NCBI RefSeq assembly: GCF_003024155.1
Contig: NZ_CP028136.1
Coordinates: 1,860,001-1,924,000 of the forward strand
Source: Christiangramia fulva
GTDB lineage: Bacteria; Bacteroidota; Bacteroidia; Flavobacteriales; Flavobacteriaceae
Direction: 5' to 3'
DNA length: 64,000 nucleotides
A program made the translations under genes and the position numbers. Below, in pieces: positions 26,375 through 34,794 of the stretch; positions within the stretch are counted from its first letter, which is position 1; every line of letters begins with the position of its first letter. A model generated the notes under the pieces. It had not been told where the DNA came from. It did no database searches and worked only from the letters and a program-made list of their open reading frames with translations.

Positions 26375-27652
26375 ATGAAAAGAAAGACACTTTACATCAT
26401 TCTGGCCGCGGTTGTAGTATTGATCATTTTATTGATCATAGGAAAAAAAGCCGGCTGGTTTGGTAATTCTGGTGAAGTGGAAGTTGTGGAAGTAACTTCT
26501 ATTAAGCCCATAGATATTACTGAAACCGTTGCGGCAACCGGAAAAATTCAGCCAGAGATAGAAGTGAAGCTTTCTTCAGAAGTATCGGGTGAAATTATAG
26601 AATTACCTATTGTAGAAGGACAAAGCGTGGAAAAAGGAGATCTTCTGGTACGTATCAACCCCGATATTTATCAATCTAACCTGGAAAGAGTACGCGCGAG
26701 TTATCAAAATACAAAGGCAAATTATGCCCAGACACTGGCGAATCTAAAACAAGCCGAAGCTAATTATAACAGAAACAAAAAACTTTTTGAAAAAGGAGTT
26801 ATTTCAAAAGCTGAATGGGATCAGATCGTTTCTAATTATGAGGTCGCCCAGGCTAATAAAGAATCGGCCTACTACAGCATGCAAAGTGCAGCCGCATCGG
26901 TAAACGAAGCTCAGGATAACCTTGGGAGAACCAATATTTACGCACCTATGACCGGAACGATCTCCAAGCTCGATGCCGAACTGGGTGAAAGAGTAGTGGG
27001 AACTCAGCAAATGGCAGGAACCGAAATTCTGCGCGTCGCCAACCTGGACAATATGGAGGTTGAGGTAGATGTTAATGAAAATGATATCGTAAAAGTTTCG
27101 GTGGGAGATACAGCCATTGTCCAGGTAGATGCTTATCTGAAAAAAGAATTCAAAGGGGTGGTAACCGAAATTTCAAATACTGCGGCCAATGAACTTACCG
27201 CTGATCAGGTTACAAATTTCAAGGTTAAAGTACGCATTCTTAAAGATTCTTACCAGGATCTTCTTGAAGGAAAACCCGATAATTATTCTCCATTTCGGCC
27301 GGGAATGACAGCCACCGTTGATATTATCACCAATAAAAAGAAAAATGTTCTTGGAGTTCCCATCAGCTCAATCGTTATCAAAACCGACACTACCAGCGGG
27401 AAGAAACCATTGATCACGCCATCCAGTTCTCCTGATGAAGAAAAATTTGAATGTGTATTTGTAAAAGACGGAAATAAAGCCAAACTTCGCGTTGTGAAAA
27501 CTGGCATACAGGATGACTCTAATATTGAAATTACCAGCGGTTTAGAGGAAGGTGATAAAGTGATCACCGGCCCTTATACTACTGTTACTAAAGATCTTGA
27601 AGCCGGGGACGAAATAGAAGTAAAAGATAAGGCTAAAGGAAATGCCGATTAA
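26375..27652 (+). CDS. Efflux periplasmic adaptor subunit (HlyD/MacA type), second copy
   Basis: A 425-residue adaptor, longer than the first. It has an N-terminal anchor (LYIILAAVVVLIILLIIG), a lipoyl half-motif (VAATGKIQPEIEVKLSSEVS), a coiled-coil hairpin (about 105-170, with LKQAEANYNRNKKLFEKGVI), then beta-barrel and membrane-proximal domains (EVDVNENDIVKVSVGDTAIV, FRPGMTATVDI). An insertion rich in Ser, Pro and Lys sits near residues 340-355. It shares fold but little close identity with the first adaptor. The adaptor ring may be mixed, or the copies may serve different permeases. Confidence 0.92.
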   Translation: MKRKTLYIILAAVVVLIILLIIGKKAGWFGNSGEVEVVEVTSIKPIDITETVAATGKIQPEIEVKLSSEVSGEIIELPIVEGQSVEKGDLLVRINPDIYQSNLERVRASYQNTKANYAQTLANLKQAEANYNRNKKLFEKGVISKAEWDQIVSNYEVAQANKESAYYSMQSAAASVNEAQDNLGRTNIYAPMTGTISKLDAELGERVVGTQQMAGTEILRVANLDNMEVEVDVNENDIVKVSVGDTAIVQVDAYLKKEFKGVVTEISNTAANELTADQVTNFKVKVRILKDSYQDLLEGKPDNYSPFRPGMTATVDIITNKKKNVLGVPISSIVIKTDTTSGKKPLITPSSSPDEEKFECVFVKDGNKAKLRVVKTGIQDDSNIEITSGLEEGDKVITGPYTTVTKDLEAGDEIEVKDKAKGNAD

Positions 27653-27664
27653 AAATAAACAGGT

Positions 27665-28324
27665 TTGGCGATAATTCTGTGTTTGGAGACTGCAACCACT
27701 AACTGCTCTGTGGGTATTGCTGAGAATGGTGAATTAATAGCAGTTCGGGAAGATAATAACAAAAATTATTCACACGCTGAGAAACTGCACGTCTTTATTG
27801 ATGAAGCTTTAAAGGAAGCGGGTTTAAAACCTGAAGATCTTGAAGCCGTTGCCGTAAGTAAAGGCCCGGGCTCCTATACCGGTTTGAGAATTGGGGTCTC
27901 TGCAGCCAAAGGCCTCTGTTTTGCTCTTGGAATTCCGCTTATTTCCATTCCCACCCTCGATCTTCTTGCCCATAAGATAAAAGATGCAAAAGGCTTTATT
28001 ATTCCCATGATTGACGCACGGCGAATGGAAGTTTATTCGGCAGTTTTTGATAAAAATTATCAGCAGTTAAGAGAAACCAAAGCACAAATTTTAGAGGAAG
28101 CTTCTTTTGAGCAATATCTTTCAGAAAAAGAAGTCCATTTTATAGGAAATGGTGTTCTTAAATTCGAAGAGATCAGTAAGCACCCAAATGCTATTTTCCA
28201 TAAGTCACAGTTTCCTTCCGTAACGGAAATGGGCAAAATGGCCGAGGAAAAATATCAAAAAAGCGACACCGAAGATGTCGCTTACTTTGAACCCTATTAT
28301 TTAAAGAATTTTATTGCAGGTTAA
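27665..28324 (+). CDS. tsaB: tRNA threonylcarbamoyladenosine biosynthesis protein TsaB
   Basis: A 219-residue protein of the ASKHA fold that partners TsaD and TsaE to install t6A37 on ANN-decoding tRNAs. The opening AIILCLETATTNCSVGIAEN and the block VSKGPGSYTGLRIGVSAAKG are diagnostic. The start is TTG, 12 bases after the second adaptor stop; the next ATG lies far inside the conserved region, so TTG is the only reasonable start. Its coupling to an efflux operon looks fortuitous. Its last codons contain an opposite-strand terminator (28257-28283). Confidence 0.95.
   Translation: MAIILCLETATTNCSVGIAENGELIAVREDNNKNYSHAEKLHVFIDEALKEAGLKPEDLEAVAVSKGPGSYTGLRIGVSAAKGLCFALGIPLISIPTLDLLAHKIKDAKGFIIPMIDARRMEVYSAVFDKNYQQLRETKAQILEEASFEQYLSEKEVHFIGNGVLKFEEISKHPNAIFHKSQFPSVTEMGKMAEEKYQKSDTEDVAYFEPYYLKNFIAG
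28257..28283 (-). terminator. Minus-strand intrinsic terminator embedded in the 3' end of tsaB
   Basis: AAGCGACA (28261-28268) and TGTCGCTT (28276-28283) form a perfect 8-pair stem with a 7-base loop. Read on the minus strand it is followed by six Ts, a textbook intrinsic terminator for the MscS gene, whose stop is about 53 bases before it. On the plus strand these bases encode KSDTEDVAY of TsaB. Confidence 0.7.
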
Positions 28325-28335
28325 ACCAATCAGTT

Positions 28336-29199
28336 TTATTCTGATTTAGCTTTTAACTTCGTCCCGTTCATTTTGGTCTGATCGTAAAGATATACATCCC
28401 TTTGTGGATAAGGAATGGTCATTCCGGCTTCTTCCAATCTTATTTTTCCTTCTTCGATCATATACCAGTGAAGGTCCCAGAAGACGCTGTTTGGCGCAAA
28501 ATACCTCACAAGGAAGTTAACAGAATTGTCGCCAAGTTCTGAAACTATAACTTGCGGAGCCGGATCTTCCACGATGTCTTTTTGTTCTTTTACAAGATTG
28601 GTAAGAACTTCTTTAGCTTTCTTAAGGTCGTCATCATAAGATATTCCGAAAGAAAGATTTTCACGGCGCGTTTCATTGAAGCTGTAATTGGTAATATTGT
28701 TGTTGCTAAGTTCGCCGTTTGGAATTACCACACGCTGGTTTCCGAAAGTATTGAGTTTAGTGTAAAAAAGGGAAATTTCAACCACACTCCCCGAAGTTCC
28801 CTGAGCTTCTATCCAGTCGCCAATTTTAAATGGTTTAAGGACGATGATCAGCACTCCACCGGCAAGGTTGGAGAGTGAACCCTGCAATGCCAGGCCAATG
28901 GCAAGACCTGCAGCACCAATTGCGGCCACCAGTGACGCGCTTTGTATGCCAAGTTGAGTAATAACCAGGACAAAAAGCAAAATTTTAAGTCCCCATCTAA
29001 TTGCATTAAGCGTAAAGATCTCCAGAGTCTTGTCATACTCCTTTTTGTCAAAGAATTTTTTAAGGTATTTTACAATGAGTTTGATTATCCAAAGGCCAAC
29101 GATTAGAAGAACAATTGCTCCTATAAGTGTGGGGAGGTAATCAATAAATTTTCTGGCGTATTCCGTAGCGATCACGCCAACATCGTTTAATTTTTCCAT
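28336..29199 (-). CDS. Small-conductance mechanosensitive channel (MscS family)
   Basis: A 287-residue channel that opens on membrane tension and releases solutes in hypo-osmotic shock. Helices are at about 22-41, 68-85 and 88-121. The third is the pore-lining glycine/alanine-rich helix (AAIGAAGLAIGLALQGSLSN) that continues into the cytoplasmic beta-domain with KPFKIGDWIEAQGTSGSVVE. The length is that of the minimal E. coli MscS type. It converges with tsaB across an 11-base gap, and its probable terminator lies within tsaB. No clear -7 element was found upstream. Confidence 0.93.
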   Translation of the reverse strand: MEKLNDVGVIATEYARKFIDYLPTLIGAIVLLIVGLWIIKLIVKYLKKFFDKKEYDKTLEIFTLNAIRWGLKILLFVLVITQLGIQSASLVAAIGAAGLAIGLALQGSLSNLAGGVLIIVLKPFKIGDWIEAQGTSGSVVEISLFYTKLNTFGNQRVVIPNGELSNNNITNYSFNETRRENLSFGISYDDDLKKAKEVLTNLVKEQKDIVEDPAPQVIVSELGDNSVNFLVRYFAPNSVFWDLHWYMIEEGKIRLEEAGMTIPYPQRDVYLYDQTKMNGTKLKAKSE

Positions 29200-29271
29200 A
29201 GAATTTTTTTATTGATTTTTAACTTAGCCTTAATTGTAAAAAAATAGCATATAATTAATGTTTATTTTTTG

Positions 29272-31317
29272 TTAAACTTCCTCTAATTGCGCGATTGCAG
29301 CCGATTCTGATTTAACGGGCAGTTTGCAGCTTCCGTTTTCACACACGTAAATAAGATCTTCTTCTTTCTTAAATCGCCCTGTAAAAATTGAAATCTCCGA
29401 TTCTTTTTCCGTAGCCGCCAAAATTATGTGCGGTAGGTATTTTTTGTGAAAAAAAGAAGCTTTGGAAAAAGCCCGGGGTCCTGTTATTGCCACTTCATAG
29501 AAAGGATAAGTGATCGAGAGCATTAGGTCCAGCCAATTGGAATAAGAATCGGGATAATCGGGGATCCTTTCCTGAAGGCTGTGCAACATTTTTTGAGCTT
29601 TCTCTATAAGTTCAGGTTTTCCCAAGATTTTGCCCATTCTAAAAATATTTTTGGCCATCACAGAATTTGAAGCCGGGATCACATTGTCATTGGTTTCTAT
29701 GGGATTGGAGACCAAAGGTCTGTCAGCAGCAGAATTAAATCTGAAAAGTTCAGTATTTTGAACCGAAAAATCTTTTTGTACGATTTTCAGAAACTCACTT
29801 GCATGGGAAAGGTATTTTTCGTCAAAACAGGTTTCGTAAAGGTCCAGGAGAGCTTTGATGACGAAGGCATAGTCTTCAAGGTATCCGTTGATGCTACTTT
29901 TGGAAATTCGATAGCTGTGGAAAAGACGGCCATCAGGTTTTTGCAGTTCTCTTAGGATAAAATCGATGTTTCTCTGCGCTATTTTCAAATATTTAGGATC
30001 GCCCAGAGCCTGTGATGCTGCTAGAAAACCACTGCTCATCATCGCGTTCCAGGAAGTTATGATTTTATCGTCGAGACCGGGTTTTGATCTTTTCTCCCTT
30101 TCAGCGAAGAGAGTTTTCAGCCATTTTTCTTTCTTTTCTGAAAATTTATCTTCTGAAATTTCTGCTTTTTTTGCTGCTTCGGCATCGCTTTGACTTCTGA
30201 TAAGCACGTATTTATTTCCTTCCCATTTTCCGAAGGAATTAATATTAAAGTATTCACTGAAGATTTCGAAATCATCTCCTAAAAGTTTTTGCAGCTCTTC
30301 TTTCTGCCAGGCATAAAAGGCGCCTTCCTCGGCCTCGCCGTGCTCATTTTTACTATCGGCATCAAAAGAAGAGTAAAAAGCAGCATTTTCACCGGTCATT
30401 TCCCGGCTGATGAAATTCAGGGATTTTTCAATGACCTCACGGAATAATTTTTCTCCCGTCAATTTATAGGCTTCCGAATAAAGACTTATAAGCTGGGCAT
30501 TATCGTAAAGCATTTTCTCGAAATGGGGAATATGCCATTTTTCATCTACCGAGTAGCGGGAGAATCCGCCGTCTACATGGTCAAATAATCCGCCCCAGGC
30601 CATTTTTTCCAGACTGAGCAGGCAGTAATTCTTCAGAAAATCATTGGAAGTATGATGAGAATATCTTAATAGGAAGTGGAGGTTCGAAGGCATCATGAAT
30701 TTTGGAGCGCCTTTTCTTCCGCCATAGGTAGTGTCCAGCTTGCGTTGCCATTTTTCAATAATGGGAATAAAATATTCCCGGTGAAATTTCATCTGAGATC
30801 CCGGAGTTTCAATCAGGTCCAGTTGCTTTAAGCCTTTTTCCAGTCGGGAGGCGTAGTCGTTTAGCTGCTGAGGTTCTTTTTTATAGAGGGCGGCGATTTG
30901 TTGAAGGGCAGCCATCCACTGCTTCTTTTGGAAATAAGTGCCTCCCCATACCGGCCTCCCGTCGGGTAAGGCGACCACATTCATTGGCCAGCCGCCGCTA
31001 CCGGTCATTATCTGCACCGCATTCATATAAACCTGGTCAACATCTGGCCTCTCCTCCCGATCAACTTTGATGCAGATATAGTTAGAGTTCATGATATCGG
31101 CAACTTCCTGATCTTCAAAACTTTCTTTTTCCATCACATGGCACCAGTGGCAGGAAGAATAACCAATGCTTATCAGCAATAATTTATTTTCTTTTTTGGC
31201 CTTTTCAAGAATTTCATCTTTCCAGGCCTTCCAGTTAACCGGATTATGAGCATGCTGCAGGAGGTAAGGGCTGCTTTCAGTGATAAGGTCATTCGTGTAG
31301 GCGTGATTTTCGCTCAT
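29272..31317 (-). CDS. Thioredoxin domain-containing protein, DUF255/YyaL family (spermatogenesis-associated protein 20-like)
   Basis: A 681-residue protein with the family's fixed layout. The N-terminal thioredoxin-like domain (about 1-165) opens with [20 protein letters not shown] and holds Cys56 and Cys59 in SSCHWCHVM. The remaining two thirds resemble an alpha/alpha six-hairpin barrel as in N-acyl-glucosamine epimerases ([32 protein letters not shown]). The family is widespread from bacteria to man, but its biochemical role is not settled. There is no signal peptide, so it is cytoplasmic. It diverges from the phosphate transporter gene. Confidence 0.93.
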   Translation of the reverse strand: MSENHAYTNDLITESSPYLLQHAHNPVNWKAWKDEILEKAKKENKLLLISIGYSSCHWCHVMEKESFEDQEVADIMNSNYICIKVDREERPDVDQVYMNAVQIMTGSGGWPMNVVALPDGRPVWGGTYFQKKQWMAALQQIAALYKKEPQQLNDYASRLEKGLKQLDLIETPGSQMKFHREYFIPIIEKWQRKLDTTYGGRKGAPKFMMPSNLHFLLRYSHHTSNDFLKNYCLLSLEKMAWGGLFDHVDGGFSRYSVDEKWHIPHFEKMLYDNAQLISLYSEAYKLTGEKLFREVIEKSLNFISREMTGENAAFYSSFDADSKNEHGEAEEGAFYAWQKEELQKLLGDDFEIFSEYFNINSFGKWEGNKYVLIRSQSDAEAAKKAEISEDKFSEKKEKWLKTLFAEREKRSKPGLDDKIITSWNAMMSSGFLAASQALGDPKYLKIAQRNIDFILRELQKPDGRLFHSYRISKSSINGYLEDYAFVIKALLDLYETCFDEKYLSHASEFLKIVQKDFSVQNTELFRFNSAADRPLVSNPIETNDNVIPASNSVMAKNIFRMGKILGKPELIEKAQKMLHSLQERIPDYPDSYSNWLDLMLSITYPFYEVAITGPRAFSKASFFHKKYLPHIILAATEKESEISIFTGRFKKEEDLIYVCENGSCKLPVKSESAAIAQLEEV

Positions 31318-31436
31318 AGATCAGTTTTTGGTATTTAGCGAGGAGAGATTTTTGAAACCCTGTTTTTCAACTGACCTCTAAAGATAATGAATCTCTATAG
31401 CCTTTTTTATTATCTGTTTATTAATTAATCTTTTAA

Positions 31437-31444
31437 TAACTTTA
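31437..31444 (+). promoter_or_regulatory. Near-consensus -7 element before the phosphate transporter
   Basis: TAACTTTA differs from TAnnTTTG at the last base and lies 58 bases before the preferred start at 31503. It sits in a 185-base divergent region that holds no other clear signal. Confidence 0.25.
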
Positions 31445-31502
31445 GTGGCCACCATTTGTGCAAAAAAAATTTAATTTTTGCTCGTGGATAATTAATCTGA
31501 CC

Positions 31503-33773
31503 ATGGAAGATGTTTACGTAATAATGCTGGTCGCACTTTTCGCTCTTGCGGTTACAGACCTGGTAGTAGGAGTAAGTAATGATGCGGTTAATTTTCTTAA
31601 TTCTGCTATTGGTTCCAAAGCGGTTTCCATGCGTACCATAATGATCGTTGCGAGTTTGGGGGTGGCTGTGGGCGCTATTTTTTCCAGTGGTTTGATGGAA
31701 GTTGCCCGGAAAGGCATATTCATGCCCGGCGAATTTTATTTTGACGAGATCATGATCATTTTCATGGCCGTGATGATCACCGACGTATTACTGCTGGATT
31801 TTTTTAACTCACTGGGTTTGCCCACGTCTACCACCGTTTCGATAGTTTTTGAGCTATTGGGAGCCGCTGTAAGTATGGCTGTAATAAAGATCTACACACA
31901 AACCAATGGAGATCTCGGCCTTCTTGGAGGTTATATTAATACCGCGAAAGCGACTGAAATAATTGCAGGAATACTGCTGGCTGTTGTTGTTGCATTTGTT
32001 ATTGGTACCCTTGTTCAATATGTTTCAAGGCTTATTTTTTCATTTCAGTATGAAAAAAAGATGAAGTATGTCGGTTCTCTTTTCGGAGGTTTTTCCCTTA
32101 CCGCGATCTTTTATTTCATCCTTATTAAAGGCCTGAAAAGTATTCCTTTCATTTCTGATTCTTTTAATGATTATGTAAATACCCATACGCTCTTAATAGT
32201 TGTCCTGGGATTTGTTTTATTTACGGCGATTTCCCAGCTTTTGATGAGTGTTTTTAAAGCTAATATCCTTCGAATCATCATAGTGATAGGAACCTTTGCT
32301 CTTGCCCTTGCATTTGCGGGAAATGACCTGGTTAATTTTATTGGTGTGCCCATTGCCGCCTGGCAGTCTTTTAACTTATGGCAAGCAGCTTATGAAACTT
32401 CAGGAGCTTTACCTTCCAATTTTCTTATGGAAGGACTTTCTGGAAAAGTGCCCACCCCAGAATTACTGCTGGTCCTTGCCGGAGGTGTGATGGTCGCAAC
32501 CTTGTGGTTCTCGAGTAAAGCACGCTCGGTAGTCGATACGGGCATTAACCTGGCCCGGCAGGGGGAAGGTGTGGAACGCTTTGACCCGAATTTTCTTTCC
32601 AGAGGTATTGTAAGATATTCTGTTCTTTTTGGAAACGCGGTGACCGCTGTTTTACCGGAAGCTATGAAGAACCGTATTGAGACCAAATTTGATAAGCCGG
32701 TTCATCATTTAAGAAGTAAACGTATAGATGCACCTGCTTTTGACATGGTCCGGGCTTCGGTAAACCTCGTGGTAGCCAGTGTTTTAATTTCCTTTGGAAC
32801 AAGCTTAAAACTTCCTCTTTCAACCACCTATGTGACTTTTATGGTCGCGATGGGATCTTCGCTGGCTGACAGAGCCTGGGATCGTGAAAGTGCCGTATAT
32901 CGCGTGGCAGGGGTTTTAAATGTCATCGGCGGCTGGTTTGTAACTGCGATTGTGGCTTTCAGTGCTGCAGCCATCTTTGGATTGATCATCTATTTTGGTG
33001 GCAGTATTGCCCTGGCAGTTCTAATAATTCTCGCCCTTGTAGTGGTGGTAAGAAGCGGAATTATGCATTCCAGGAGAGCCAAAGAAGAACGAAACAGGAA
33101 AAAATTTAACCGAAGTGATATTATCACCATTAATGAAATAACTTCAGAAACTTCTGAAAATATCTCGAACGTGATAAGGGGCATCAATAAAATGTACACC
33201 AAAACGGTTGATCATCTGGGCTATTATGATCTGAGTAAACTGAAGAAAAGCTATAAAAAAATTGAAAAACTTGAAGCCGATGTTGATGAGTTAAAGGGAA
33301 ATATTTTCTATTTCATCAAATCGCTGGAGGAGGACTCGGTTGAGGCCAGTAAATTTTACATACTCACCATAGATTATCTTCAGGATATGGTGCAGTCAAT
33401 AAGTTTCATTACCCGAAACAGCTATAACCATGTACATAATAACCACAAAAATTTAAAATTTAATCAAATAAGAGATCTGAAAAAAGTAGATGAAAAAATG
33501 CAGATCCTTTTTGATGAAATTGAAGATACCTTTGACAATAATGAGTTCGGAAATATCGATGGTATTCTCAGCGAGAAACAACAGCTGTTGGATTATGTAA
33601 GTGAACTTATACAAAAACAGATTACCAGGATACGAACTTCAGAAACAAGCCCCAAAAATACAAAGCTCTATTTCGGGGTTCTTCTTGAAACAAAAGACCT
33701 TATAAGTTCTACGATGAGCTTGTTGCAGTTATTCCAGGAATTCTATAATGAGGCACGATCCACCACCTATTAA
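31503..33773 (+). CDS. Inorganic phosphate transporter (PiT family) with C-terminal PhoU-like domain
   Basis: A 756-residue protein starting at the ATG of MEDVYVIMLVALFALAVTDL; an upstream in-frame GTG (31458) would add a polar segment unlike the family. PiT members move phosphate or metal-phosphate with protons or sodium. The two repeated signatures are VSNDAVNFLNSAIGSKA near the N-terminus and FAGNDLVNFIGVPIAAWQS near the middle, with about ten or more helices up to about residue 520. The final 230 residues are soluble and helical (KKIEKLEADVDELKGNIFYF) and resemble PhoU/DUF47 proteins, usually encoded as a separate partner. The fusion suggests built-in regulation. A bidirectional terminator follows. 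Confidence 0.9.
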   Translation: MEDVYVIMLVALFALAVTDLVVGVSNDAVNFLNSAIGSKAVSMRTIMIVASLGVAVGAIFSSGLMEVARKGIFMPGEFYFDEIMIIFMAVMITDVLLLDFFNSLGLPTSTTVSIVFELLGAAVSMAVIKIYTQTNGDLGLLGGYINTAKATEIIAGILLAVVVAFVIGTLVQYVSRLIFSFQYEKKMKYVGSLFGGFSLTAIFYFILIKGLKSIPFISDSFNDYVNTHTLLIVVLGFVLFTAISQLLMSVFKANILRIIIVIGTFALALAFAGNDLVNFIGVPIAAWQSFNLWQAAYETSGALPSNFLMEGLSGKVPTPELLLVLAGGVMVATLWFSSKARSVVDTGINLARQGEGVERFDPNFLSRGIVRYSVLFGNAVTAVLPEAMKNRIETKFDKPVHHLRSKRIDAPAFDMVRASVNLVVASVLISFGTSLKLPLSTTYVTFMVAMGSSLADRAWDRESAVYRVAGVLNVIGGWFVTAIVAFSAAAIFGLIIYFGGSIALAVLIILALVVVVRSGIMHSRRAKEERNRKKFNRSDIITINEITSETSENISNVIRGINKMYTKTVDHLGYYDLSKLKKSYKKIEKLEADVDELKGNIFYFIKSLEEDSVEASKFYILTIDYLQDMVQSISFITRNSYNHVHNNHKNLKFNQIRDLKKVDEKMQILFDEIEDTFDNNEFGNIDGILSEKQQLLDYVSELIQKQITRIRTSETSPKNTKLYFGVLLETKDLISSTMSLLQLFQEFYNEARSTTY

Positions 33774-33776
33774 ATA

Positions 33777-33803
33777 AAAAAATCCCGATTCGGGATTTTT
33801 TTA
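33777..33803. terminator. Bidirectional terminator between the phosphate transporter and nfu genes
   Basis: AAATCCCG and CGGGATTT form the stem around ATT, with an A-run on the left and a T-run on the right, so it works for both converging genes. Confidence 0.85.
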
Positions 33804-33806
33804 TTT

Positions 33807-34733
33807 TTAACCGTTGATCGCTTCCACAAACTCCACTTTGTCTCTCATCATATCCCGAAGCATGGTTTCAATACCGTTTTTAAGGGTCATGGTTGAAGAC
33901 GGACAGCCGCTGCAGGCTCCCTGTAAAACCACTTTTACGGTTTTGCTTGCAGAATCATAGCTTTCGAAAAGAATATTACCACCGTCACTGGCAACCGCGG
34001 GCTTAATATATTCATCCAGAATTCCTACAATTTCCTGGGAAATGTCATCCATTTTATGAATTTCCTGGCTAGGCTTTGAAGGAGCAGAAGCATCAGTTTC
34101 AGCCGACTGTTTTTTTGGCGTGGCAGTTTCACCTGAAACTACCTCTTTGCCCTGTTCCAGATGATTTTTTATGAATTCTCTTAATTCCATGGTAACATCG
34201 TCCCATTCAGCAATATCATATTTTTGAACAGAAACGTAATTTTCGTCCATAAATATTTCTTTTACAAAGGGAAAATGGAAAAGGCTTTGAGCCAGAGGCG
34301 AATTTTTAGCCTCATCAATATTCTTGAATTCGCAGGCCTGCAACACGAGCTTTTTGTTGGAAACGAATTTCATTACAGCGGGATTCGGCGTCATTTCAGC
34401 ATAAACAGTGACAGGAATATTTCCTTTACGCGCTGTTTCTTCTGTTACTACTTCTCCTCCTTTGTTCAGATAATTTTCGATCTGTTCAGCAACCTCATTT
34501 TCAACTTCAGGCCATTCCACGATATCATACTTTTCTATGGCGATAAAATTTTGCGCTATATACACCGTTTTCACAAATGGGAGATAGAAAAGCTGCTGGG
34601 CTAAAGGAGAATTTTTAGCTTCATCAATGTTATTAAACTGATGGTTTTCGTGTCTTGTAAGAAATTTATTGGCCTCAAATTTTACGATTTGAGGTTTATT
34701 GGTAGGAATTATATTTATGGTATATTCTTTCAT
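33807..34733 (-). CDS. Nfu-type iron-sulfur cluster scaffold with duplicated N-terminal domain
   Basis: A 308-residue protein starting at MKEYTINIIPTNK; a 12-codon upstream extension in the same frame is unlikely because it would overlap the promoter. Nfu proteins carry 4Fe-4S clusters to target enzymes. The C-terminal NifU domain (about 230-308) has the cluster-binding Cys274 and Cys277 in GACSGCPSST. Before it are two copies of the Nfu N-domain, about 1-95 and 108-200, each containing the identical 12-mer NIDEAKNSPLAQ at 36-47 and 138-149. Only the second has the usual TPNPAVMKFV opening; the first is degenerate there. Most Nfu proteins have a single N-domain. Confidence 0.9.
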   Translation of the reverse strand: MKEYTINIIPTNKPQIVKFEANKFLTRHENHQFNNIDEAKNSPLAQQLFYLPFVKTVYIAQNFIAIEKYDIVEWPEVENEVAEQIENYLNKGGEVVTEETARKGNIPVTVYAEMTPNPAVMKFVSNKKLVLQACEFKNIDEAKNSPLAQSLFHFPFVKEIFMDENYVSVQKYDIAEWDDVTMELREFIKNHLEQGKEVVSGETATPKKQSAETDASAPSKPSQEIHKMDDISQEIVGILDEYIKPAVASDGGNILFESYDSASKTVKVVLQGACSGCPSSTMTLKNGIETMLRDMMRDKVEFVEAING

Positions 34734-34747
34734 CTCGAAATTTTTGG

Positions 34748-34755
34748 CAAAAATA
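34748..34755 (-). promoter_or_regulatory. -7 element for nfu
   Basis: On the minus strand this reads TATTTTTG, an exact TAnnTTTG match, 14 bases upstream of the nfu start. No -33 TTTG at the proper distance was seen. Confidence 0.4.
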
Positions 34756-34778
34756 CTAAAGAAAAACAAGCTATTACC

Positions 34779-34786
34779 TATATTTA
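34779..34786 (+). promoter_or_regulatory. Near-consensus -7 element for the PorP/SprF gene
   Basis: TATATTTA has one mismatch to TAnnTTTG and ends eight bases before the chosen ATG at 34795, which would give an almost leaderless transcript. It lies back to back with the nfu promoter. Confidence 0.3.
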
Positions 34787-34794
34787 TAGGCTTT

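Noticed and set aside
28328..28346. Hairpin AATCAG/CTGATT at the tsaB-mscS junction as the main terminator
   Set aside because: Only six pairs with a weak T-run; the embedded hairpin at 28257-28283 is a far better terminator for mscS.
31458..31502. GTG start for the phosphate transporter
   Set aside because: It would add a polar, low-complexity leader before a normal PiT N-terminus; the ATG at 31503 fits the family.
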